NCBI GenBank assembly: GCA_903855995.1
Contig: CAIOAN010000002.1
Coordinates: 1-64,000 of the forward strand
Source of the DNA: an uncultured Opitutia bacterium
Lineage (GTDB): Bacteria; Verrucomicrobiota; Verrucomicrobiia; Opitutales; UBA953
Length of the DNA stretch: 64,000 nt
Direction of reading: 5' to 3'
Both the position numbers and the translations under genes were made by a program. The notes under the pieces were generated by a model that saw nothing but the letters and a program-made list of their open reading frames with translations, ran no database searches and had not been told where the DNA came from. How positions within the stretch are numbered: position 1 is the stretch's first letter; every line of letters starts with the position of its first letter. This document shows, piece by piece, positions 54,091 through 62,348 of the stretch.

Positions 54091-55203
54091 ATGCGCCGAA
54101 CCATCTGCGGACTCTCCGCCGCGCTCTCACTCCAGGGAGCCGAGCTAAAAATCAGCGAGCCCGGCGACTATCAGATCTTCCAGCGCTCGGACCGCGCGCA
54201 CGGCACCATTCACATCGATGCGACTTGCCGCGACGCCACGGGGACCGAATTCGCCTATCGTGTCATCGACACCCAGGGGAAAGGCGACTGGTCCAAGCCC
54301 GTTACCGCGACGGAATCAATCCGCAGCAGCATTCTCGCCCCTGCCGGCGGATGGTATCGAGTCGAAGCGCGGCTGACCAAAGGCGACCAAACCGTCGCCG
54401 AGAAGTCGGTCGAACATGTCGGCGTGGGCGAAATCTTCCTCGTCGCCGGGCAATCCAACTCTGCAAATTACGGTGAGGAAAAACAGTCGGTGAAATCTGG
54501 CAAAGTCGCCTCTTTTGACGGCGCGACCTGGCGCCTCGCCCACGACCCGCAGCGCGGCGCCGGCGGCAACGGTGGCAGTTTTATGCCCCCGCTCGGCGAT
54601 ACCTTAGCCGCGAAGTTCGGCGTTCCCATCGGCTTCATTCCGATTGGCATCGGGGCCACGAGCGTCCGCGAATGGCTCCCCGCCGGAGTGCCCTTCCCGC
54701 AGCCGCCGACGATCATCGGGCGGGTGACGAAACGCCCTGATGGCACTTGGGAATCTAAAGGGGCGGCATACGCCACCCTCCTCGCTCGCGAAAAGCAGTT
54801 CGGCCCGCACGGCTTCCGCGCCGTGCTGTGGCATCAAGGCGAGAGTGATGCCAATCAGAAGGACCCGACCCGCACGCTACCCGGCAATCTTTATCAGGAA
54901 TATCTCACCAAGATTATCCACGATTCGAACCAGACGGCCGGGTGGCCGATTCCCTGGTTCGTCGCGCAGGTCAGCTATCACGTGCCCGGCGATGAAGCCT
55001 CGGCCGATATCCGCGACGCCCAGGCCACGCTGTGGAAGAACGGCCTCGCCCTGCCCGGCCCGGACAGCGACGCCCTGAAATCGGAATGGCGCCAGAACGG
55101 AGGCAAAGGCGTCCATTTCAGCGGACCCGGCCTGCGCGAACACGCCGCCCGCTGGGCCGAACGGATTACGCCTTGGCTCGAGCAGCAACTCAGCCAGAAG
55201 TAA
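54091..55203 (+). CDS. Sialate O-acetylesterase-like (SASA) protein with N-terminal Ig-like domain
   Basis: 370 residues. The N terminus is a short signal-like stretch (1-17). Residues 18-112 form a beta-sandwich; the SASA core begins V-A-G-Q-S122-N-S and continues with G-I-G-A-T-S-V-R-E-W and L-W-H-Q-G-E-S-D-A-N; the late H in G-V-H-F-S may supply the catalytic His. Shorter than the SASA protein at 48301 and organised differently. Presumed carbohydrate O-acetylesterase. Gap of 15 bases to the sulfatase before it and four to the P450 after it, so co-transcription is likely. Confidence 0.83.
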   Translation: MRRTICGLSAALSLQGAELKISEPGDYQIFQRSDRAHGTIHIDATCRDATGTEFAYRVIDTQGKGDWSKPVTATESIRSSILAPAGGWYRVEARLTKGDQTVAEKSVEHVGVGEIFLVAGQSNSANYGEEKQSVKSGKVASFDGATWRLAHDPQRGAGGNGGSFMPPLGDTLAAKFGVPIGFIPIGIGATSVREWLPAGVPFPQPPTIIGRVTKRPDGTWESKGAAYATLLAREKQFGPHGFRAVLWHQGESDANQKDPTRTLPGNLYQEYLTKIIHDSNQTAGWPIPWFVAQVSYHVPGDEASADIRDAQATLWKNGLALPGPDSDALKSEWRQNGGKGVHFSGPGLREHAARWAERITPWLEQQLSQK

Positions 55204-55207
55204 TCCC

Positions 55208-56374
55208 ATGTTCGGCGGCAAATGTCCCTTCGGCCACAAGCCCACTGACCCCTTCAAGGCCAAACGCGAAGCCGCGCCTGTCGCCCGTTACGAATTCCAA
55301 GGCGAACAGATTCCGATGATCCTGCGTCACGCCGACGTGCGCCAAGCGGCGAAGGATTGGCAGACCTATAGCTCCGACGCCCCTTGCCGCGTGCCGATTC
55401 CCTCCGAGGAATCCGTCCGCTCTGTCCGCCAGCTACCACTCGAAATCGATCCGCCTGCTCACGCCGACTACCGGGCCATCGCGGAGCCGTTCTTTCTGCG
55501 TCCGAAGTCCGCCGCAATGATCGCCCAGGTCGAAGCCCTCACGGAGGAGCTCCTGCGCGACGCTTTTAACCGCGCGGGAATCGAAATCGTCCATGACTTC
55601 GCCCTGCCTCTGCAATCTCGAGCGCTCACTTACCTGCTCAACGTACCCGAGCAAGAAGCCGACCTCTGGATCGGCTGGGGCACCCACGTTTTCCGTAAGG
55701 CCGACGGCCTGAGCAAGAGTTCCGGACTCGATGAATATATTGAAGCAAAGTTCACCGCCACCGCCGCCCAGCCAGGAGATGATTTCTTCTCCGCCCTGCA
55801 CCAGGCCACCTTCCAGGGTCGCCCGCTGACGCATCAGGAAAAACTCGGGTACGCGAACATCGCCTTCGCCGGCGGACGCGACACAATCATCCACACCGTT
55901 GCCTGTACGCTCGGCCACCTCGCGGCGAACCTGGAGCTACTCGCCTATTTGCGCGAAGACCCAAAGCGCATCACCCATGCGAGCGAAGAATTCTTCCGCT
56001 ACTTCATGCCCTTGACGCATATCGGACGTGTCTGCCCCGTGGCGACCAATGTGCACGGCGAACAAGTCCCCGCCGGCGGACGCGTCGCCCTCGGTTGGGC
56101 TTCCGCGAACCGCGATGAATCCGTCTTCGCCCAGGCCGACACATTCAAGATCGACCGTAAACCCAATCCCCATCTTTCGTTCGGCTTCGGTGAACACCTG
56201 TGTCTCGGCGCAGCTCATGCCCGCCTGATTCTTCGCACCCTGCTGCAGAAGTGCGTCGAGCACGTGGGCTCATTGCAAGTCGTGTCCGCCGTCGAGAGGG
56301 TGGAGAAAGAGCACTCCTACGAGCGCAAACTAGGCTACGAATCGCTGGTCCTGCAGGTCCGCCCGCGGGGTTGA
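55208..56374 (+). CDS. Cytochrome P450
   Basis: 388 residues, no signal peptide, cytoplasmic. Haem-thiolate loop F-G-F-G-E-H-L-C332-L-G, E261-F-F-R264 (ExxR), and the I-helix oxygen-binding A-G-G-R-D-T near 221-226. The N terminus starts M-F-G-G-K-C-P-F-G-H, a pattern seen in a bacterial class I subgroup. It needs a ferredoxin and reductase, neither of which lies in the window. Four bases after a SASA gene and part of the sulfatase/esterase run, so it may act on the released sugar; P450s that demethylate O-methyl sugars are known from algal-polysaccharide degraders, but nothing here proves that substrate. Confidence 0.9.
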   Translation: MFGGKCPFGHKPTDPFKAKREAAPVARYEFQGEQIPMILRHADVRQAAKDWQTYSSDAPCRVPIPSEESVRSVRQLPLEIDPPAHADYRAIAEPFFLRPKSAAMIAQVEALTEELLRDAFNRAGIEIVHDFALPLQSRALTYLLNVPEQEADLWIGWGTHVFRKADGLSKSSGLDEYIEAKFTATAAQPGDDFFSALHQATFQGRPLTHQEKLGYANIAFAGGRDTIIHTVACTLGHLAANLELLAYLREDPKRITHASEEFFRYFMPLTHIGRVCPVATNVHGEQVPAGGRVALGWASANRDESVFAQADTFKIDRKPNPHLSFGFGEHLCLGAAHARLILRTLLQKCVEHVGSLQVVSAVERVEKEHSYERKLGYESLVLQVRPRG

Positions 56375-56418
56375 TGAGGATTGCCAGCGGCGGGAGGCGG
56401 ACCTAGGCCTTCTTTGCC

Positions 56419-56446
56419 CCAACCTTCGCATTTTCGCGGGGTTCCT
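56419..56446 (+). promoter_or_regulatory. ECF-like promoter motif (weaker) upstream of membrane spermidine-synthase-like gene
   Basis: CCAACC at 56419-56424, 16 bases, then GTTCC at 56441-56445, 15 bases before the ATG at 56461. The -10 half is the least conserved of the six, but the spacing is exact. Confidence 0.4.
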
Positions 56447-56460
56447 ATCACATACCCCTC

Positions 56461-58569
56461 ATGTTCGCCTTCAGCCTGACCATCTTCTGGGGAGCCTGCC
56501 TGCTCTTCCTCGTCCAACCGCTGATCGCGCGCTTCATCCTGCCCTGGTTCGGCGGCGGTCCCGCCATCTGGACGACCTGCATGCTATTCTTCCAGGTGCT
56601 CTTGCTCGGCGGCTACGCCTACGCCCACTTCAGCATCAGCCGACTCAAGCCCCGCCAGCAGGTGATCCTGCACCTGAGTCTCCTGGCTCTCGCCGTAATC
56701 CTCCTGCCCATCACGCCCGGTGACCACTGGAAACCTACCGACGGCGCGCAGCCGGCTGGTCATATTTTATTACTCCTACTCGGATGCCTCGGCCTACCCT
56801 ACCTGGTGCTCTCCGCGACCGGCCCGCTGCTGCAAGCGTGGTTCAGCGAATCCCATCCCGGCGTCTCCCCTTACCGCCTTTACGCCCTTTCCAACGTCGG
56901 TTCGCTCCTCGCGCTGGTCGCGTACCCTTTCGTCGTCGAACCGAATCTCTCCCGCCAACTTCAGGCCAACTGCTGGTCGATTGGCCTGGCCCTCTACGCC
57001 GCCCTCGCCAGCTGGTGCGGCGTGATCGTCTGGAAGCGCACCCAGCTCACCGAAGTCACCCCAGCAGCGGCGACGACGACGGAGCCCGCGCCGGCGACCG
57101 CGGGGTCGCAGGCTTTCCTCTGGTTCGCACTACCCGCGTGCGGCGTGATGCTGCTGCTCTCGGTGACGAACAAACTTTGCCAAGACATCGCCGTCGTGCC
57201 CTTCCTGTGGGTCCTCCCGCTCGGGCTTTACCTGCTGTCCTTCATCATCAGCTTCGACAGCCCGCGCTGGTATCGTCGCTGGTTTTGGATGCCGTTGCTC
57301 GCGGCCCTGCTCGGCGGAGTACTCTGGAAACTATATCATGCGGAGTCGCATCCCGAGATTACCGGGGAGGCCACACTCTACCTGAGCATGCTCTTCGTCG
57401 CCTGCATGGTCTGCCACGGCGAGGTCTATCGCCTACGCCCAGGAGCCAAACGACTCACCGGCTACTACCTTTCCATCTCCGCCGGCGGTGCCTTCGGTGG
57501 CTTGTTCGTGGCCATCGGGGCTCCGTTCATCTTTCCCGATTATTTCGAACTGCACCTCGCGCTCTATCTCACCGCGGCCTTAATTCTATTGGTGCTGCGC
57601 CTCGACCAAGATTCCCCGCTCCAGCGCGGCCATGGTCGCTGGGGCTGGGCGGTCTTGCTGATCGGCCTGCTGAGCCTGGGCGCGACCCTCTGGCAGATCG
57701 CCCGGAGCTCGCTCAAGGGCTCCTCGCTCGTCACGCGCGGCTTCTACGGCGTGCTCCGCGTCAATGCCGTGAACGAAGGTGATCCCGCCTTCAAGCACCT
57801 CACCCTACAGCACGGGGCCACGATCCATGGTTTGCAGTTCACCGGGGAATTAAAGCGCAAGATGGCCACGACTTATTATAGCGAAACGAGCGGCGTCGGC
57901 CGACTGCTGCGCGCCTACCACCCGAATCACCCGCGCCGCATCGGGGCGGTCGGCCTCGGCGCGGGCACCCTCGCAGCCTGGAGTCAGCAAGGTGACACAT
58001 TCCGCTTCTATGAAATCAACGACGACGTGGCGAAACTTTCCGACCATACTTTCAGCTACCTCAACGACGCCCGCGAGGGAGGCGCCACTGTCGAACTCGT
58101 CATGGGCGACGCACGCCTATCGATGGAACGCGAAAAGGACCAGCAGTACGACGTGATCATCCTCGACGCTTTCAGCAGCGACGCGATTCCAGTCCATCTG
58201 CTCACCCTGGAAGCGTTCAAGACCTATCAGCGCCAGCTGCGTCCCGACGGCGTGATCGCCGTACATGTCTCGAATCGCTACCTCGACCTGCGTCCCATCG
58301 TCTACCGCGCCGCCGAGCGCATGAAATTCCGCGCCGCCAACATCGATGACAACGAAGCTAATTCGGATGACGACGGCGTCTACCCTTCCGACTGGATCTT
58401 GGTGACACGTAACGAGGTCCTCCTCAGCCAGAAGCTCATCGCCAGCGCGACTACCGAACACGACAGCCCGCCGGATAACATCCAAGCCTGGACCGACGAG
58501 CGCAGCGACCTAATGCACATCCTGATTGCCGAGGAAGGCACTTTCCTGAACTGGCTGCAGGGAAGATAA
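56461..58569 (+). CDS. Multipass membrane protein fused to spermidine-synthase-like domain
   Basis: 702 residues. About ten hydrophobic segments fill residues 1-420 (first: F-A-F-S-L-T-I-F-W-G-A-C-L-L-F-L-V-Q-P), followed by a soluble Rossmann domain. Its nucleotide loop is V-G-L-G-A-G-T at about 497-503, then Y-E-I-N-D-D, M-G-D-A-R and I-L-D-A-F-S-S-D-A-I-P near 565-575, as in spermidine/spermine synthases. Such fused proteins are widespread but their product is generally unproven; some lack the polyamine-binding residues. It has its own promoter-like motif and is followed by a separately promoted cytochrome gene. Confidence 0.87.
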   Translation: MFAFSLTIFWGACLLFLVQPLIARFILPWFGGGPAIWTTCMLFFQVLLLGGYAYAHFSISRLKPRQQVILHLSLLALAVILLPITPGDHWKPTDGAQPAGHILLLLLGCLGLPYLVLSATGPLLQAWFSESHPGVSPYRLYALSNVGSLLALVAYPFVVEPNLSRQLQANCWSIGLALYAALASWCGVIVWKRTQLTEVTPAAATTTEPAPATAGSQAFLWFALPACGVMLLLSVTNKLCQDIAVVPFLWVLPLGLYLLSFIISFDSPRWYRRWFWMPLLAALLGGVLWKLYHAESHPEITGEATLYLSMLFVACMVCHGEVYRLRPGAKRLTGYYLSISAGGAFGGLFVAIGAPFIFPDYFELHLALYLTAALILLVLRLDQDSPLQRGHGRWGWAVLLIGLLSLGATLWQIARSSLKGSSLVTRGFYGVLRVNAVNEGDPAFKHLTLQHGATIHGLQFTGELKRKMATTYYSETSGVGRLLRAYHPNHPRRIGAVGLGAGTLAAWSQQGDTFRFYEINDDVAKLSDHTFSYLNDAREGGATVELVMGDARLSMEREKDQQYDVIILDAFSSDAIPVHLLTLEAFKTYQRQLRPDGVIAVHVSNRYLDLRPIVYRAAERMKFRAANIDDNEANSDDDGVYPSDWILVTRNEVLLSQKLIASATTEHDSPPDNIQAWTDERSDLMHILIAEEGTFLNWLQGR

Positions 58570-58600
58570 GGTAAAAAGCCCGCGCCCTCCTGCCAGTGGG

Positions 58601-58628
58601 TTGCCTTTTGCCGGGGTAAGCCTACTAA
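58601..58628 (+). promoter_or_regulatory. Possible promoter of DUF6797-like cytochrome gene
   Basis: TTGCCT at 58601-58606, 16 bases, then TACTAA at 58623-58628, a good housekeeping match. However AAGGAG at 58629-58634, eight bases before the ATG, is the only good Shine-Dalgarno sequence in the window, and a start from this promoter would truncate it. One of the two is probably coincidental. Confidence 0.35.
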
Positions 58629-58642
58629 AAGGAGACAGCCCC

Positions 58643-61306
58643 ATGAAAGTACGTCTGCTGATTTTATCTATTCTGGCCGCGGCGGTCGTCTCACTCGCCG
58701 CTGACAAGCCCAAGACCACCCGCAAAGCCAATGCCCAGCCGTGGGGCCCCTGGGTCGAGGCTGATTACCCCTTCTTCTCCTCTGTGCTGGATGCGCGCCG
58801 CGAAGGACTGGGTAAAAACAACCTCACCCCGCGCGGGATCGTCCTTAAACTCCCCCACGATTGCTGGGCCTGCTTCGACACCGACATGCTCCGCGTCTCC
58901 GCCGTCTGGCAAGGCAAGGGCGTGACCGACAAGGCGCTCGCCCCGGGCTCCTATCAAGACCCGAGCCGCAAGACCCCGGGCGGTCAGTTTCCCACCCCGC
59001 AGCCGGATGGGAAATTCTGGCTCGGCAACGCATTGATCCCCGGCTGGCAGGCCGGCGAAAAAATCAGCGAAACGGATCCGCGCTCCCCCGCTCCCAGCCC
59101 CGAGGAAGTCGGCCGCGGCCCGCTCCCCGAATCGATGGGTCGGTTCAGCGCCCTCCGTCTGAGCGGCGAAGAAGTCGTGCTCGAATATCAAGTCGCCGCC
59201 GCCACGGTCCGTGAATGGTGGACCGCCTCGGCGCATGGCGAACATACCGTCGTCGAACGCCACGTGACCGTCAGCCCCGCCCAACAAGATCTCTGGCTCG
59301 TGGTGGGCAATCGCATGAACGGCCCGGCCCAGGAGATCGAGACCGGCGTCAGCGTAACCTCGCCGGCCGGCAAGGATTACGCCCAGCTCACGCCCAACGA
59401 GGACCTCTGGCTCGTCAAAGTGCCCGCCCACGCGGACGAAATCACCTTCTGCGTCGCCCTCTGCGACGAACATACCGCCCCGGCCATCACCCCCAAACCT
59501 CTCCCCGTCGGCGCCACCAAGCAGCGTTGGAAGCAATTCGTAGACACCAAGGTGCGCCCCTCCGAAAGCAAAGAAGCCTACGTCGTCGACCATGTCGACC
59601 TGCCGGTCCCCAATCCTTGGAAACGCGCGGTGCGCTGCGGCGACATCCAATTCAAGAAAGACGGCACCGCGGTAGTCGTCACGCTCGATGGCGACGTCTG
59701 GACCGCGACAGGCTTCCAACAGACGAAGGGCCCGGTGCGGTGGCATCGCTTCGCCTCCGGCCTGCATGAGCCGATGACGTGCGCCCTCCGTGACGACGAG
59801 ATTTACGTCTTCGACCGCAATGGCATCTGGCATCTGCGCGATACCAATGGCGACGGCGAGGCTGACGTCCATGAACTGTTCGCGAACTGCTTCGCCCAGA
59901 CGGCCGACATGCGCGAATTCCCCAGCACGCTGCGACTCGCCCCCAAGGGCGAATTCGTCATCGCCAAGGGCGGACAGGAAGCCACCACCCTCGGCAAGCA
60001 CAACGGTAGCATCCTCCGCATCTCCGCCGATGGCCGCAGCTCGACCGTGCTCGGTTACGGTTTCCGCCAACCCAATCTGGCGGTCAACATTCGCACGGGC
60101 CTCGTCACCGCGAGCGACCAAGAAGGCCAGTACATCCCCAGCACGCCGCTGCACATCGTCCGCGATCATCAGTTCTACGGCTTCCTCGGCGATAAATACC
60201 CACGAGAGAAATACCCAGCCCCGATCGCAGACCCGCTCACCTGGATGCCGCACTCGATCAACGCCTCGGCCCTCTCCCAGGTCTGGCTCTTCGACGCCAA
60301 GATGGGGCCGCTGAACGATTCGCTCCTGCAGATCTGCTTCAACAAGCCCGACCTGCTGCGCGTCGTGTTTAATGACCGCGGCTCCCGCCCGCAGGCTAGC
60401 ATGATCAGCGTCACGACCGAGTTCGATTTCCCTCCGCTCAACGGCGCGATGAATCCCGCGGATGGCCAGCTGTATATCGCCGGCTTCCAAGTCATCGGCT
60501 GGGGTAACATCCTGGACACCCTCAGCGGCATTGGTCGCGTGCGCTACACCGGCCGCCCTTCCCTGACGCCAAAGAACATTGTTCCGATGACCAATGGCGT
60601 CCTGCTCAGTTTCGACGTCGCGCTCGACCCCGCCAAGGCGAAGGACCCCGCAAACTTCTCACTGGCGACCTGGCATTACCTCCGCCGCTACACTTACGGC
60701 TCCGCCCAATACAAGGCCGACGGCACACCGGGCAACGACTGGCTTACGCCGAGCAGCGTCTACCTCAGCAAAGACGGGCACAGCGTCTTCATCGGCGTCC
60801 CGGGCATGAAACACGTCGAGCAACTCCGTATCGGCTGGTCCATCGCCAGCAGCGACGGGGCTGAGATGCATCAGAACGCCTACACCACGCCTTACGACCT
60901 GACGACCTTCAACCCGAAGGCCGAAGGCTTCGAGAAACTCACCGTCGATCTCACACCGCGCCTCGCGGCCGCCGGTAAGGCCGAGACAGTTTCCGCCGAA
61001 GAAGGTCGACGTCTCGCCACGATGTTCGGCTGCGTCGCCTGCCACTCCGTCCTGGATATCGACCAACCGCACGTCGGGCCGAAATGGAAAGGCCTGTATG
61101 GAGCAAAGCGTGATTATGTAACCGATAAGGGAAAAAAAGGCACCTGCGTTGCCGATGATGCCTATATCCGTGAGTCTATCCTCGATCCCAACGCCAAGAA
61201 GGCCCCCGCCTACGCCAAGGGCGAATATGCCATGCCCAGCTTCGCCGGCATCCTGAGCGATGCCCAGATCACATCCCTGACTCTTTACATTAAATCCCTG
61301 AAATAA
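58643..61306 (+). CDS. Secreted c-type cytochrome with DUF6797-like N-terminal region
   Basis: 887 residues from ATG 58643 with Sec signal (1-19). The first 220 residues (W-G-P-W-V-E, P-F-F-S-S-V-L-D-A-R) resemble the DUF6797 region of large verrucomicrobial cytochromes. A beta-propeller-like middle follows (V-F-D-R-N-G-I-W-H-L, D-G-E-A-D-V-H-E-L-F, H-Q-F-Y-G-F), and the C terminus is a cytochrome c domain with C797-V-A-C800-H801 and a P-K-W-K-G-L-Y haem-edge motif. Probably a periplasmic sugar or alcohol dehydrogenase partner. An upstream in-frame TTG is unlikely. The DUF6797 call is from memory of the family, not from a search. Confidence 0.8.
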   Translation: MKVRLLILSILAAAVVSLAADKPKTTRKANAQPWGPWVEADYPFFSSVLDARREGLGKNNLTPRGIVLKLPHDCWACFDTDMLRVSAVWQGKGVTDKALAPGSYQDPSRKTPGGQFPTPQPDGKFWLGNALIPGWQAGEKISETDPRSPAPSPEEVGRGPLPESMGRFSALRLSGEEVVLEYQVAAATVREWWTASAHGEHTVVERHVTVSPAQQDLWLVVGNRMNGPAQEIETGVSVTSPAGKDYAQLTPNEDLWLVKVPAHADEITFCVALCDEHTAPAITPKPLPVGATKQRWKQFVDTKVRPSESKEAYVVDHVDLPVPNPWKRAVRCGDIQFKKDGTAVVVTLDGDVWTATGFQQTKGPVRWHRFASGLHEPMTCALRDDEIYVFDRNGIWHLRDTNGDGEADVHELFANCFAQTADMREFPSTLRLAPKGEFVIAKGGQEATTLGKHNGSILRISADGRSSTVLGYGFRQPNLAVNIRTGLVTASDQEGQYIPSTPLHIVRDHQFYGFLGDKYPREKYPAPIADPLTWMPHSINASALSQVWLFDAKMGPLNDSLLQICFNKPDLLRVVFNDRGSRPQASMISVTTEFDFPPLNGAMNPADGQLYIAGFQVIGWGNILDTLSGIGRVRYTGRPSLTPKNIVPMTNGVLLSFDVALDPAKAKDPANFSLATWHYLRRYTYGSAQYKADGTPGNDWLTPSSVYLSKDGHSVFIGVPGMKHVEQLRIGWSIASSDGAEMHQNAYTTPYDLTTFNPKAEGFEKLTVDLTPRLAAAGKAETVSAEEGRRLATMFGCVACHSVLDIDQPHVGPKWKGLYGAKRDYVTDKGKKGTCVADDAYIRESILDPNAKKAPAYAKGEYAMPSFAGILSDAQITSLTLYIKSLK

Positions 61307-61307
61307 G

Positions 61308-62345
61308 ATGTCCACCGCCCTCGACCTGACCCGCGCGCCCGCCACCGATCCGCTCGGCATCTACCGTTTCCGCGACGGGCTCTACGCGGTCGACCTGATC
61401 GCCGCCGCAATCACGGAGTTCGATCTCTTCACGAAGCTCTCCGCGAAACCTTCCGACCTCGCCACGGTCTGCGCCGACCTCGGCACCCATCGCCGCCCTA
61501 CCGACGTGATGCTGACGCTCTTCGCCGCCAACGGCTTCCTGTCGCTCAAGGACGGCGTCTATTCCGTGACGCCGCTCGGCCAAGAACACCTCGTCAGCAC
61601 TTCCCCTATCTTCCTGGGCGCCTACTACGCCTCGCTCAAGGACCGACCAGTGGTGAAGGACTTCATCATCATCTTGAAGACCGACAAGCCTGCCAACTGG
61701 GGCAGCTACAAGGACGAGAAACCCTGGAGCGAAGCCATGCTCACCGACGCGTTCGCCACGAGCTTCACCGCGGCCATGGATTCGCGCGGCTTCACACTCG
61801 GCCCGGCGATGGCCAAATCCTCGCCGATCGGCACGCGCACCCGCCTCCTCGACATCGCCGGTGGCTCGGGCATCTACGCCTGTGCCCTCGTCGCCAACCA
61901 CGCCCAACTGACCGCTACGGTCTTCGAACGCGCCCCGGTCGACGGTATCACGCGCAAGATGATCGCCAAGCGCGGATTCCAAGACCGCGTCGACGTCAAG
62001 GCCGGTGATATGTTCACCGAGGCTCTACCGACGGGCTACGACGTCCACCTGTTCTCCAACGTCCTCCATGACTGGGACACCGATAAGGTCCGCTTCCTGC
62101 TCGCCGCTTCCGCCAAGGCCTTGCCCAAGGGCGGCCTACTCATCGTCCACGACGCCCACCTCAACGACGCCAAGACCGGGCCCGCCCCCGTCGCCGCCTA
62201 CTCTGCCCTGCTGATGAGTGTCACCGAAGGCCGTTGCTATGGCACTGGCGAGATGCGCGAGCTCCTGACCGAAGCCGGCTTCAACGACATCCGCCATCAG
62301 GACACTGCCTGCGATCGTAGTATTGTCACAGCCGTCCGGAATTAA
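61308..62345 (+). CDS. SAM-dependent O-methyltransferase (acetylserotonin-OMT-like)
   Basis: 345 residues, no signal peptide, starting one base after the cytochrome stop. N-terminal winged-helix dimerisation domain (about 20-100, with V-T-P-L-G-Q-E-H), then the SAM fold with L-L-D-I-A-G-G-S-G at about 180-188, and N-V-L-H-D-W near 250 supplying the catalytic His of small-molecule O-methyltransferases. Members methylate hydroxyls of quinones, phenols and polyketides. Its place between a cytochrome and an exported helical protein is unexplained; a hopanoid, quinone or pigment substrate is as likely as a sugar. Confidence 0.85.
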   Translation: MSTALDLTRAPATDPLGIYRFRDGLYAVDLIAAAITEFDLFTKLSAKPSDLATVCADLGTHRRPTDVMLTLFAANGFLSLKDGVYSVTPLGQEHLVSTSPIFLGAYYASLKDRPVVKDFIIILKTDKPANWGSYKDEKPWSEAMLTDAFATSFTAAMDSRGFTLGPAMAKSSPIGTRTRLLDIAGGSGIYACALVANHAQLTATVFERAPVDGITRKMIAKRGFQDRVDVKAGDMFTEALPTGYDVHLFSNVLHDWDTDKVRFLLAASAKALPKGGLLIVHDAHLNDAKTGPAPVAAYSALLMSVTEGRCYGTGEMRELLTEAGFNDIRHQDTACDRSIVTAVRN

Positions 62346-62348
62346 CGG

